Positions 15,241 through 23,240 of a DNA stretch of 25,344 bases are shown piece after piece; the stretch's first letter is position 1; each line of letters opens with the position of its first letter. The stretch spans positions 1 to 25,344 of the forward strand of contig ONPH01000001.1 in NCBI GenBank assembly GCA_900319655.1, in the 5' to 3' direction. The position numbers were made by a program, and so were the translations under genes. This stretch comes from an uncultured Eubacteriales bacterium (GTDB lineage: Bacteria > Bacillota > Clostridia > Oscillospirales > Acutalibacteraceae). The notes under the pieces were generated by a model. It did no database searches. It was not told the DNA's origin and was given only the letters and a program-made list of their open reading frames with translations.

Positions 15241-16971
15241 ATGTCAACAAAAGCTAATTATCCGATTAGCGAAATCGGAAAGGGAAAGGTCGGTTTTTCT
15301 AAGACCAGATCAATCATCGAGGCTGCCTTTTACGGCAACAACGTTGTAAAGGTTAACACACTTAAAGAGGCTTATAACCTCGCTAAGAATTCACCCGGTA
15401 CTATCGTTACCGATATGCCCGTTTACCGCGGCGAGGAGTTCGGTCTTGAGCCGGACGCCAAGGTTCTGCTTTTTAACGACGGCGCAATCACCGGCCGTTA
15501 CGCTACCGCAAGACGTATTGCAGGCGAGCCCGGCGTTGACTGCGAGGCCCTTGACAAGGTTGTTATGGACGCGGTTTACAGCGCTCGCTGGAAAAAGCTC
15601 TACCACGCTACCTGCTACGCAGGACTTGACAAGGAGTTTATGGTTAAGGTTCACCTTCTTATTCCTGAGGGTGAGGAAAATATTATGTACAACTGGATGC
15701 TCAACTTCCAGTATATGTCCGACGAGTACGTTAAGATGTACAAGGAGTCTAAGCCCGTAGGCGATGGCAACGAGCCCGACATCTACATCTTCTCGGATCC
15801 CCAGTGGACTCCCGTTGAGAACCCCGGCGTAAGCTTTGACTGCCTGTCAGACCCGGCTAAGAAAACCCTCTGCTACTTCAACACAGAGACAAACTGCGCC
15901 TGCATCCTCGGTATGAGATACTTCGGCGAGCACAAGAAGGGCACACTGACAATGGTTTGGGCTATCGCTAACCGCAACGGATACGCTTCATGCCACGGCG
16001 GTCAGAAGGAGTACACTCTCGCTGACGGCAGCAAGTACGTTGCTTCGGTTTACGGTCTTTCGGGCTCGGGAAAATCAACTCTTACCCACGCTAAGCACGG
16101 CGGCAAGTATGAGATTAAGGTTCTCCACGACGACGCGTTCATCATCAACACCGACACCTGCGCTTCTATCGCGATTGAGCCGACATACTTTGACAAGACA
16201 GCCGACTATCCCACAGGCTGCCCCGACAACAAGTATCTGCTCACTCTCCAGAACTGCTCAGCTACTCTTGACGACGAGGGTAAAATTCAGGTTGTTACCG
16301 AGGATATCCGCAACGGCAACGGCAGAGCTATTAAGTCAAAGCTCTGGTCACCCAACCGCGTTGACAAAATCGACGCTCCCGTTAACGCTATCTTCTGGAT
16401 TATGAAGGATCCTACACTTCCGCCTGTTGTTAAGCTCAAGGGCGCTTCGCTCGCTTCTGTAATGGGCGCAACACTCGCAACAAAGAGATCTTCGGCAGAG
16501 CGTCTTGCTCCCGGCGTTGACCCCAACAAGCTCGTTGTTGTTCCTTACGCTAACCCGTTCAGAACATATCCCCTCGCAAACGACTACGCTAAGTTTAAGA
16601 AGCTCGTTGAGGAGAAGAACGTTGACTGCTACATCGTAAACACCGGCGACTTTATGGGCAAGAAGGTTCAGCCCAAGGATACACTCGGAATTCTCGAAGC
16701 CATCGTTGAGGGCAAGGCAGAATTCAAGAAGTGGGGTCCCTTCTCCGACATCGAGATTATGGAGTGGGAAGGCTTTGTTCCCGATATGAAGGACGAGGAT
16801 TATGTTGCTCAGCTTAAGGCACGTATGATCGACAGAGTAAACGAGATTAAGGCGTTCGGTTACGAAAAGGACGGCTACGACAAGCTTCCCGACGACGCTC
16901 TCAAAGCAATTGAAAAGGTTGTTGAGGAGCTCGGCACAAACTGGTTCGACCAGCTCAAGATGAGCCTGTAA
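15241..16971 (+). CDS. pckA: Phosphoenolpyruvate carboxykinase (ATP type)
   Basis: Encodes 576 residues. The P-loop kinase-1a motif is SVYGLSGSGKSTLTH (269-283), and the metal/nucleotide motif is LHDDAFIINTD (295-305). RYFGEHKKGTLTM (226-238) matches the YAGEMKKG element of ATP-dependent PEPCK. It interconverts oxaloacetate + ATP with PEP + CO2 + ADP; in fermenting anaerobes it often runs toward oxaloacetate and makes ATP. The protein is somewhat longer than the E. coli enzyme (540) and diverged at several motifs. Codon use is strongly biased to GCT, GTT, CTT and AAG, unlike its neighbours, which suggests high expression. Confidence 0.92.
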   Translation: MSTKANYPISEIGKGKVGFSKTRSIIEAAFYGNNVVKVNTLKEAYNLAKNSPGTIVTDMPVYRGEEFGLEPDAKVLLFNDGAITGRYATARRIAGEPGVDCEALDKVVMDAVYSARWKKLYHATCYAGLDKEFMVKVHLLIPEGEENIMYNWMLNFQYMSDEYVKMYKESKPVGDGNEPDIYIFSDPQWTPVENPGVSFDCLSDPAKKTLCYFNTETNCACILGMRYFGEHKKGTLTMVWAIANRNGYASCHGGQKEYTLADGSKYVASVYGLSGSGKSTLTHAKHGGKYEIKVLHDDAFIINTDTCASIAIEPTYFDKTADYPTGCPDNKYLLTLQNCSATLDDEGKIQVVTEDIRNGNGRAIKSKLWSPNRVDKIDAPVNAIFWIMKDPTLPPVVKLKGASLASVMGATLATKRSSAERLAPGVDPNKLVVVPYANPFRTYPLANDYAKFKKLVEEKNVDCYIVNTGDFMGKKVQPKDTLGILEAIVEGKAEFKKWGPFSDIEIMEWEGFVPDMKDEDYVAQLKARMIDRVNEIKAFGYEKDGYDKLPDDALKAIEKVVEELGTNWFDQLKMSL

Positions 16972-17003
16972 TTTCCAAAATTTAACAGCTTTATAACTGT
17001 ACA

Positions 17004-17048
17004 AAACACCTTGGTTATGATAAAATGTAACCAAGGTGTTTTTTTTAC
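17004..17048 (+). terminator. Terminator of pckA
   Basis: AAACACCTTGGTTA (17004-17017) pairs with TAACCAAGGTGTTT (17028-17041), followed by a run of T to 17046. It ends 13 bases before the start codon of the next gene. Confidence 0.93.
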
Positions 17049-17059
17049 AGGTTTATGCT

Positions 17060-18421
17060 ATGGATAGAATTATTACGTTTTTTCAGAGAAAAAGAGCGGT
17101 TTCGCTCATACTGATATTCGCCGCATTTATGCTCATTCAGCTTGTAATTTTGCGGCTCGGCAATAAGGCAGGGCGCGGATTTATTATGCCCGAGCATCAG
17201 GAGCTTGTGTATTACGGTATGCAGCTGCCGGTAATACTCGGCTTTGTTCTGCGTTCCTTTGTTAATCACAGGGCTGTTAAGCTGACCGCTCTCGGCGTTT
17301 GCTTTGCAGGCTTTTGGTTAATGCTGATTTCAAATGAAGCTTCGCTTTTTTATCTGATTGTGACAGGCACGACGGTGCTTTGTCTCGGTTACACCGGCGG
17401 CTGCGTATACTATTATATGTCATGTTTTGCGGACGTTAAGCATTTCGGACTTTGCTTTGGACTGGGCTACGCCTTCGCAGTTGCGGTTCAGTATGTTTTT
17501 CAGCTAAGCTTTGATTTAAGACCCCTTATTGGAGTTTTTGTATTCTGCGCGTTTGCGCTCTTACTGATGTTTTTGTATACGGAAAAACGCGTTATAACAT
17601 CAACTGAGGATAAGGGTTTTTCCTCTGTGCCGAAATTCAAGCTGATTTGCGCGGTGGTTATCACCGTCGCCATGCTGATGTTCACAAGCTACTACAACAA
17701 CTACATTCACCACCTGCAGATAGCCTCAAACTACACGGAGTACAATGTTTACAGCTTTCCGAGGCTGCTGATGATACCCGGTGTAATTCTGTTCGGCTTT
17801 ATCGGCGATATAAAGAAGGGAAAGCTGCTCCCTGTTTGCACGCTTTGTGTGACGGTGATCGCCCTGCTCAACGCGGTGCTCATCGGTCGCGAAACCTACA
17901 CGCTCAATATGTGTCTGTTCTACCTTTCGATGTCGGCGGTTATCTCGTACTACAACCTCACATTTATGTTCCTTGCGCAAAAAACAAAAAAGCCCGCGTT
18001 TTGGGCTTCGGCAGGGCGGATTATCGACAGTGCCGCGGTTCTGCTGTCCTTTGCGCTGAAATTTTCAACACTCTCAGCCGTGAGCGTTTTGGTAATCGAC
18101 ATCGCCATGCTGTCCGCCGCGATTGTCTTTATGGCTCTCAACGGAGATTTGAATTTGAGCTCGATTGCAAATAAAGAAACGAAAAAATCAGAACCTAACG
18201 CGAAAATTACACCCGGGCAAATCCGTGAAAAATTCGGGCTCACCCCAAAGGAAGCTCAGGTTTTTAAGGAGCTGACCGAGACCGACGACAAGCAGGAGGC
18301 GATCGCGCTGAGGATGAATATGTCGGTCAACACCCTGCGCCACCACATCACCTCAATCTACAAAAAGACCGGCGCTCAAACCAGAGCGGCGCTATGCAAG
18401 CTGAACATTACAGATGAATAA
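17060..18421 (+). CDS. Polytopic membrane protein with C-terminal LuxR-type DNA-binding domain
   Basis: About 453 residues. Ten to twelve hydrophobic segments fill residues 10-360, resembling MFS-like sensor regions. A charged linker (about 365-385) leads to a LuxR/GerE helix-turn-helix: FGLTPKEAQVFKELTETDDKQ, then LRMNMSVNTLRHHITSIYKKTGAQTRAAL. It is probably a membrane-bound one-component regulator. The upstream in-frame ATG at 17036 lies inside the pckA terminator, so ATG 17060 is preferred, although its ribosome site (ACAGG) is weak. Position just behind pckA, which carries a large inverted repeat upstream, makes pckA a possible target (inference). Confidence 0.85.
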   Translation: MDRIITFFQRKRAVSLILIFAAFMLIQLVILRLGNKAGRGFIMPEHQELVYYGMQLPVILGFVLRSFVNHRAVKLTALGVCFAGFWLMLISNEASLFYLIVTGTTVLCLGYTGGCVYYYMSCFADVKHFGLCFGLGYAFAVAVQYVFQLSFDLRPLIGVFVFCAFALLLMFLYTEKRVITSTEDKGFSSVPKFKLICAVVITVAMLMFTSYYNNYIHHLQIASNYTEYNVYSFPRLLMIPGVILFGFIGDIKKGKLLPVCTLCVTVIALLNAVLIGRETYTLNMCLFYLSMSAVISYYNLTFMFLAQKTKKPAFWASAGRIIDSAAVLLSFALKFSTLSAVSVLVIDIAMLSAAIVFMALNGDLNLSSIANKETKKSEPNAKITPGQIREKFGLTPKEAQVFKELTETDDKQEAIALRMNMSVNTLRHHITSIYKKTGAQTRAALCKLNITDE

Positions 18422-18425
18422 CCAC

Positions 18426-18458
18426 AATCCTCACCACGACGGTGAGGATTTTTGTTTT
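18426..18458 (+). terminator. Terminator of the membrane LuxR gene
   Basis: AATCCTCACC (18426-18435), loop ACGAC, GGTGAGGATT (18441-18450), then TTTGTTTT. It starts five bases after the stop codon. Confidence 0.9.
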
Positions 18459-18520
18459 GCCAAAAACCGCATAGATAAGCCAAATAGCAGGAATATGCCA
18501 TAGCGGGCAAAACGCATATA

Positions 18521-18529
18521 TGCTATGAT
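18521..18529 (+). promoter_or_regulatory. Extended -10 element before the lipoprotein pair
   Basis: TGCTATGAT (18521-18529) is an extended -10; no good -35 is seen (TAGCGG at 18501-18506). It lies 37 bases before the ATG at 18566. Confidence 0.5.
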
Positions 18530-18565
18530 TAACATGAAAAATTATATACTCAGGAGGGTAAACAA

Positions 18566-19495
18566 ATGAAAAAAATCTTAGCCGCATATATGTCCGCTTT
18601 GGCAATCCTTTCACTGACCGCCTGCTCGTCGGCAGGACAGAGCAGTGCCGATAGTCAGCAGTCCGCACAAGCTCAGCCGACCACCGCCGCGGTTGTCTCT
18701 CAGGACAAAGGCGTAAACCAAATGAGCTTCACCGCTCCCGAAGCCTACAAAACCGTCGAGCGTTATATTGAAAAATACTCCGACGGCAAGTTTGCGGAAA
18801 AGGACATCACCTACAATTTTGAGGACGAATCAAGCATATGCTACGCCTGTATGTTCGGCATTACGCTGGCTGTTGAAATTCCGCTCGAAAAAACCACTGC
18901 CGCGGAATACAACGGCGTTTCATATCAAATGTACGAAACAGGCAAAAACGAATGCGCGTTTCTTCAAAAGGACGCCGACGCCTATGCGATTCGCTATAAA
19001 TTCGCCGACAGCATTGACAAAGAAAAGTTTGACAAGGTAATGGCAAACGTTAAATTCACCGAAAACGCCGATTTGACGGATAACAATATTGAGTTCGACG
19101 GCATTCAGTACACCCTTGACAGCACGCTCAACGTTTACTGCACAACTTCAACGCTGAAAGAAACTCCCGACGGCACCGCAGTTGAAAAAAGGCTGAGCTG
19201 GAAGTTCGGCAAGGATAAGGACAACGAGGATTTTGCCTTTGTAATTGCGGAATATAAAAATACAACCGTGGAGCAGCAGCTTAAAAAGGATAAGAAATAC
19301 GAGCAAAAGCAGGTCGGAAACATCACTTACACCGTACGCGCCGACAGCGACGGCAAACCCTATGAGTACTACACTCAGCACGGCAGCGACGTTTACCTGA
19401 TCAGGAACAACGGCAAAAGCGGATTTGTAACCACCCGTTCGGATAAATCCGTCGAGGCTTTTGAAAAACTATTGAGCACAATCAGCTTTAAGTGA
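18566..19495 (+). CDS. Lipoprotein of unknown function
   Basis: Encodes 309 residues. The signal peptide ends in the lipobox SLTAC (cysteine at 20), followed by a serine/glutamine/alanine-rich linker typical of surface lipoproteins. The mature part holds two similar-looking halves of about 110 residues (FTAPEAYKTVERYIEK... and IEFDGIQYTLDSTLNVYC...), each ending near a KV..FT or TISF strand, which may be a duplicated domain. I do not recognise a named family. Ribosome site CAGGAGGG precedes the ATG. The next lipoprotein gene starts 13 bases after its stop, so the two are probably made together. Confidence 0.85.
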   Translation: MKKILAAYMSALAILSLTACSSAGQSSADSQQSAQAQPTTAAVVSQDKGVNQMSFTAPEAYKTVERYIEKYSDGKFAEKDITYNFEDESSICYACMFGITLAVEIPLEKTTAAEYNGVSYQMYETGKNECAFLQKDADAYAIRYKFADSIDKEKFDKVMANVKFTENADLTDNNIEFDGIQYTLDSTLNVYCTTSTLKETPDGTAVEKRLSWKFGKDKDNEDFAFVIAEYKNTTVEQQLKKDKKYEQKQVGNITYTVRADSDGKPYEYYTQHGSDVYLIRNNGKSGFVTTRSDKSVEAFEKLLSTISFK

Positions 19496-19508
19496 TAAGA
19501 GGGATGTT

Positions 19509-20588
19509 ATGAAAAAACTAATTTCAACCGCGCTGTGCCTGATTTTGGCGGCAATTCTTTCAGGCTGTTCATTGTTCCCGTTCGCAAAGGTGCTAAGCCC
19601 CGACCAAGCTCCCGAGGATATTCCCGGCACAACGGACTCTACATACGAGCTGCCCGACGACTACACCACCGCTCCGGTTACACAAGCTCCGGCTCCCACC
19701 GCCGCCGAGGTAAATATAAGGCCTGCCGAGTGGGCAAGCGTTCAGTGGCAGCCGTACCAAAACCAATATTTCACCCTGCAAATCCCGGCAGGCTGGCAGG
19801 TGGAATTTAACGGCGACGCAAATCAGATGCAATGGCAAGTGTATTCTCCCGATAAAACCGTGGGATTTGCGAACATCGACCACGCCTACGCCGCAAAGGA
19901 CGCTTCAATGAAGGACGCGCTCGGCTTTGGCTTGTCAATGCAGGACGGAACGGTCAGGGAATTTTTTGAAGCGATGTTCAGCAGCACGACCGAGTATTTC
20001 ACCGTGCAAAATTCCTGCGTTCCCGACAACAAGGCTCAACTGCAGTCGATTCGCCCGAACACGCCGATTCACGATTATCAGTCGCTGTACGCTACATTTA
20101 AAGATGAAAATGTTGACGGCGAGGGCATATATTCGGCGGTTGTTATGGATTCAAGGGACGTTGTCTTTAACGGCAAAAACTACGGCGCTTGGGAGGTCAA
20201 CTGCATTTTTACTCAGTGGGCGCCCAAGGATGAGCTTGTTAACTGGGCTCCGGTGCTGGCGCAGATAGCAAAATCGTTCAGCTACACCGACTACTACCTG
20301 CAGCAGTGGAAACAAATCGCGCAGGACGCAACCAATGTACCCTCAACCCTCAACGACCCCGATCCGGTTATGGAGGCGTTTGAGGAGAGGAGCAAGTCAG
20401 ACACTATTATTCAGGAGAAGCGCTCGGATATGCTCGGGGAATACGAGCGCGTTTACGACAACAACACCGGCGAGATTTACCGCGCTTACAACGGCTTTTT
20501 GGACGATATGGGCGACCAAAACCGCTACACGCCGATAACCGATAACCAGTACACCGAGGGATATAAGGGCTGGATTGATAAGCCTTAG
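19509..20588 (+). CDS. Lipoprotein of unknown function, partner of the preceding gene
   Basis: Encodes 359 residues. The signal peptide ends in LAAILSGC (cysteine at 20). A proline/threonine-rich linker (about 32-68) precedes a domain starting WASVQWQPYQNQYFTLQIPAGWQVEF, which resembles the PsbP/DUF-like domains found in many secreted proteins of Firmicutes. The C-terminal 80 residues (WKQIAQDATNVPSTL, then VYDNNTGEIYRAYNGFLDD) look like a separate repeat-like segment. No enzyme motif is seen. The ribosome site is AGAGGGATG, 13 bases after the previous gene, and a strong terminator follows. Confidence 0.85.
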   Translation: MKKLISTALCLILAAILSGCSLFPFAKVLSPDQAPEDIPGTTDSTYELPDDYTTAPVTQAPAPTAAEVNIRPAEWASVQWQPYQNQYFTLQIPAGWQVEFNGDANQMQWQVYSPDKTVGFANIDHAYAAKDASMKDALGFGLSMQDGTVREFFEAMFSSTTEYFTVQNSCVPDNKAQLQSIRPNTPIHDYQSLYATFKDENVDGEGIYSAVVMDSRDVVFNGKNYGAWEVNCIFTQWAPKDELVNWAPVLAQIAKSFSYTDYYLQQWKQIAQDATNVPSTLNDPDPVMEAFEERSKSDTIIQEKRSDMLGEYERVYDNNTGEIYRAYNGFLDDMGDQNRYTPITDNQYTEGYKGWIDKP

Positions 20589-20602
20589 AGCATATAACGC
20601 AA

Positions 20603-20634
20603 AAAACCTGTTCACCGTATGATGAACAGGTTTT
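20603..20634. terminator. Bidirectional terminator between the lipoprotein pair and trpS
   Basis: AAAACCTGTTCA (20603-20614) pairs with TGAACAGGTTTT (20623-20634), with T on the plus side and A-run on the other side giving T on the minus strand. It serves both convergent operons. Confidence 0.9.
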
Positions 20635-20650
20635 CTATATTTATAAGCTT

Positions 20651-21760
20651 TTATTTGTTTGCTTCCTTAAGGAGCTTTTCCCATTCCTTAATAATGGAAC
20701 GGTCACCGAAGTAGTCAATTCTCATTGCCTTTTGAACGCGCGCGAGGGTTTCGTTTGTCGTCTCTCTCGCCTTCTTTGTTCCGGCTTCGAGGATATCGTA
20801 AACCGAGGCGATGTCCTTTTCCCATTTCGCGCGGCTTTCGCGGATTGGGCTCAGGGTTTCCTCGAGCACGTTGATGAGGAACTTCTTGCAGGTTCCGTCA
20901 CCGAGACCTCCGCGGCGGTAATGCTCCTTCATCTCGTCGAGGTTCTTGTAGTCGGGCAGATACTCAGCAAAGTGGTCGTCGGTGCAGAAGGCGTCGAGGT
21001 AGGTGAACACCACGTTGCCCTCGGTGTGACCGGGATCCTCAATTCTCAGGTGAGTCGGATCGGTGAACATCTTGCCGTTGACCTGCTTTTTAACAGTCTT
21101 GGCGGTGTCGGAAAGATAAATGCAGTTGCCGAGCGACTTGCTCATCTTCGCCTTGCCGTCAACGCCGGGCAGACGGCGCTGGGTTTCGTTTTCGGGGATA
21201 ATCGCCTTGGGCAGAACAAGGGTTTTGCCGTAGAGACGGTTGAACTTCTCGACAATCTCGCGCGTCTGCTCAATCATCGGGAGCTGATCCTCGCCTACGG
21301 GAACAACGTTCGCGTTGAACGCGGTGATGTCCGCCGCCTGAGATACGGGATAAGCGAAGAAGCCCACGGGAAGTCCCTCGTCGGCAAAGCCGCGCATCTG
21401 AATCTCGGACTTAACGGTTGGGTTACGCGCGAGACGGGCGGTTGTTACGAGGTTCATATAATAAAATGTGAGCGCGTGCAGTGCCGGAAGCGCTGACTGT
21501 ACGCAGATTGTGGTCTTTTCGGGGTCAAGGCCTACCGAGAGGTAGTCGAGCACAACGTTGATAATGTTGTCGCGGATTTTCGCAGGGTTGTCGGCGTTGT
21601 CGGTCAACGCCTGGTCGTCGGCAATAAGGATGTTGATTTCGTCAAACTCGCCGGAGTTCTGGAGCTCAACACGCCTTTTGAGCGAGCCCACATAGTGACC
21701 GAGGTGAAGCCTGCCGGTGGGGCGGTCGCCGGTTAAAATAATCTGTTTCTGCTGTTCCAT
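20651..21760 (-). CDS. trpS: Tryptophanyl-tRNA synthetase
   Basis: Encodes 369 residues of a class I aminoacyl-tRNA synthetase. The HIGH-type motif is TGRLHLGHYVGS (15-26) and the KMSKS loop is intact at 205-209 (AKMSKSLGN). The protein joins tryptophan to tRNA-Trp. It belongs to the longer of the two bacterial TrpS groups (usual length about 330), with an insert around DPTHLRIEDPGHTEGN. The ATG has GGAGGATA upstream and comes 22 bases after the aminotransferase stop, so it is probably the second gene of that transcript. No T-box leader is visible in the short gap. Confidence 0.96.
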   Translation of the reverse strand: MEQQKQIILTGDRPTGRLHLGHYVGSLKRRVELQNSGEFDEINILIADDQALTDNADNPAKIRDNIINVVLDYLSVGLDPEKTTICVQSALPALHALTFYYMNLVTTARLARNPTVKSEIQMRGFADEGLPVGFFAYPVSQAADITAFNANVVPVGEDQLPMIEQTREIVEKFNRLYGKTLVLPKAIIPENETQRRLPGVDGKAKMSKSLGNCIYLSDTAKTVKKQVNGKMFTDPTHLRIEDPGHTEGNVVFTYLDAFCTDDHFAEYLPDYKNLDEMKEHYRRGGLGDGTCKKFLINVLEETLSPIRESRAKWEKDIASVYDILEAGTKKARETTNETLARVQKAMRIDYFGDRSIIKEWEKLLKEANK

Positions 21761-21782
21761 AAATATATCCTCCGTATTCGGT

Positions 21783-22964
21783 TTATGAGTTAGCTAATTT
21801 TCCGAGAATTTTAATTCCCTTTTCAAGCTGTTCGTCGGTCGGGGTCGAGAAGTTGATTCTAAAGCTGTGGCACTCGTCGTTTTCATCGGTCAAAAAGGCG
21901 TTGCCGGGAACTACGCAAACCTTGTTGAGTACCGCGGTCTTGCAGAACTGCGGCATATCAACGTCCTTCGGCAAGTCGCACCAGATGAAAAGTCCGCCGT
22001 CAATCTTGTTGTAGGTAATCGCCGGAGCGCAGTATTTGTCGAGCAAATCCATACAGAACTGCGCCTTTTTGGTGTAAATCTGTCTGAGCTTTTCGAGGTG
22101 CGCGTCAAAGTCGTACTTGGTGATGAACTCATCGCAAACGTACTGCGACCAGATATTTGTGTGAACGTCGTTGCCCTGCTTGCAGACAACGAGCTTTTGG
22201 AAAATCGGCTTGGGCGCGATTGTGTAGGCAACGCGGATACCGGGAGAAATTACCTTTGAGAACGAGCCGGCGTAGATTACGATTCCGTCGGTGTCGAAGG
22301 TCTTGATGTTCGGCAGGTACTCTCCGCTGTAGCGCAAATCGCCGTAGGGGTTGTCCTCGATAATCAGCACGCCGTACTGCTTTGCAAGCTCGTAAACTCT
22401 CTTGCGCTTTTCAAGGCTCATTGTTACGCCCGAGGGATTTTGGAAATTCGGAATTGTGTAAATCAGCTTTGCGTTGGGATTTTCCTTAAGCTTTTGCTCG
22501 AGCTCAACAGTGCTCATACCGTCGGGCTCAACGGTTACGCCGACAAGCTTTGCATTGTAGCTGCGGAATGTGTTGAGCGAGCCGATAAACGACGGAGCCT
22601 CGCAGATTACAACATCGCCCTCATTAACAAGCGCCTTTGAGCTCAAGTCCATAATCTGCTGAGCGCCGGTGGTGATGAGGATGTCGTCGTTGTCGGTGCC
22701 GGTGTTGTGCTTTTCCTTCATGTACTCCAGCATGTGCTGTCTTAGCGGAGCGTAGCCCTCGGTAACGCTGTACTGCAAAACCGAAATCGGATTTTCCGCC
22801 AAAACCTTTGCGGAAATCTCGGCAATCTCCTTTGCCGGAAAAGCGTCGGGCGACGGATTGCCGGCTGAAAGCGATACTACCGACGGGTCGGCGGCATATT
22901 TAAAAATCTCCCTTATCGCGCTGGGCTTTAGGGTTTGAACTCTGTCTGAAAACTTGTACTCCAT
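21783..22964 (-). CDS. PLP-dependent aminotransferase (fold type I, aromatic/2-aminoadipate type)
   Basis: About 393 residues. SAGNPSPDAFP (33-43), NPSG (176-179), EDNPYGDLRY (203-212) and the PLP lysine in YAGSFSKVISPGIR (K237) are typical of the family that includes ARO8-like, LysN and the catalytic domain of MocR regulators; no DNA-binding domain is present. Likely substrates are aromatic or branched-chain amino acids or 2-aminoadipate; sequence alone cannot decide. The in-frame ATG at 23000 is rejected because GGAGATG precedes the ATG at 22962-22964. It heads a two-gene unit with trpS. Confidence 0.92.
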   Translation of the reverse strand: MEYKFSDRVQTLKPSAIREIFKYAADPSVVSLSAGNPSPDAFPAKEIAEISAKVLAENPISVLQYSVTEGYAPLRQHMLEYMKEKHNTGTDNDDILITTGAQQIMDLSSKALVNEGDVVICEAPSFIGSLNTFRSYNAKLVGVTVEPDGMSTVELEQKLKENPNAKLIYTIPNFQNPSGVTMSLEKRKRVYELAKQYGVLIIEDNPYGDLRYSGEYLPNIKTFDTDGIVIYAGSFSKVISPGIRVAYTIAPKPIFQKLVVCKQGNDVHTNIWSQYVCDEFITKYDFDAHLEKLRQIYTKKAQFCMDLLDKYCAPAITYNKIDGGLFIWCDLPKDVDMPQFCKTAVLNKVCVVPGNAFLTDENDECHSFRINFSTPTDEQLEKGIKILGKLANS

Positions 22965-23005
22965 ATAATCATCTCCAAAAGATAAATTCTTAAATTTCAA
23001 ATTTT

Positions 23006-23034
23006 ATTATATCACGGTTTCGGTCTTTGTTCAA
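23006..23034 (-). promoter_or_regulatory. Promoter of the aminotransferase-trpS operon
   Basis: On the minus strand, TTGAAC (23029-23034), a 17-base spacer and a perfect TATAAT (23006-23011) with TGA before it. Confidence 0.82.
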
Positions 23035-23151
23035 GTGTTGATTATCAGCGTAATTTTAGGGTTTACAAGCCGTTTCACCGTTGCTTTGAATAAAACTTTG
23101 TATGCTTATTTGTCTTAAGTGTACAAAAAATGCCGTTAAAACTAAAAATCG

Positions 23152-23180
23152 TTGCATTCAGCACTTTAATATGGTAAAAT
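23152..23180 (+). promoter_or_regulatory. Promoter of the NhaC-family antiporter gene
   Basis: TTGCAT (23152-23157), a 17-base spacer and TAAAAT (23175-23180) with TGG before it. The leader is about 54 bases. Confidence 0.78.
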
Positions 23181-23240
23181 GATTGTGTTCTTTTGCCGAA
23201 TTTTGTCAATTCGGAAAATATTAAATGAGGGAGATAGAAA

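Noticed and set aside
20732..21496. A 254-codon plus-strand frame opposite trpS
   Set aside because: A long shadow frame produced by codon bias; trpS on the other strand has both catalytic motifs and full length.
21761..21782. T-box leader for trpS
   Set aside because: The gap to the upstream gene is 22 bases, and the region before the aminotransferase shows no T-box consensus.
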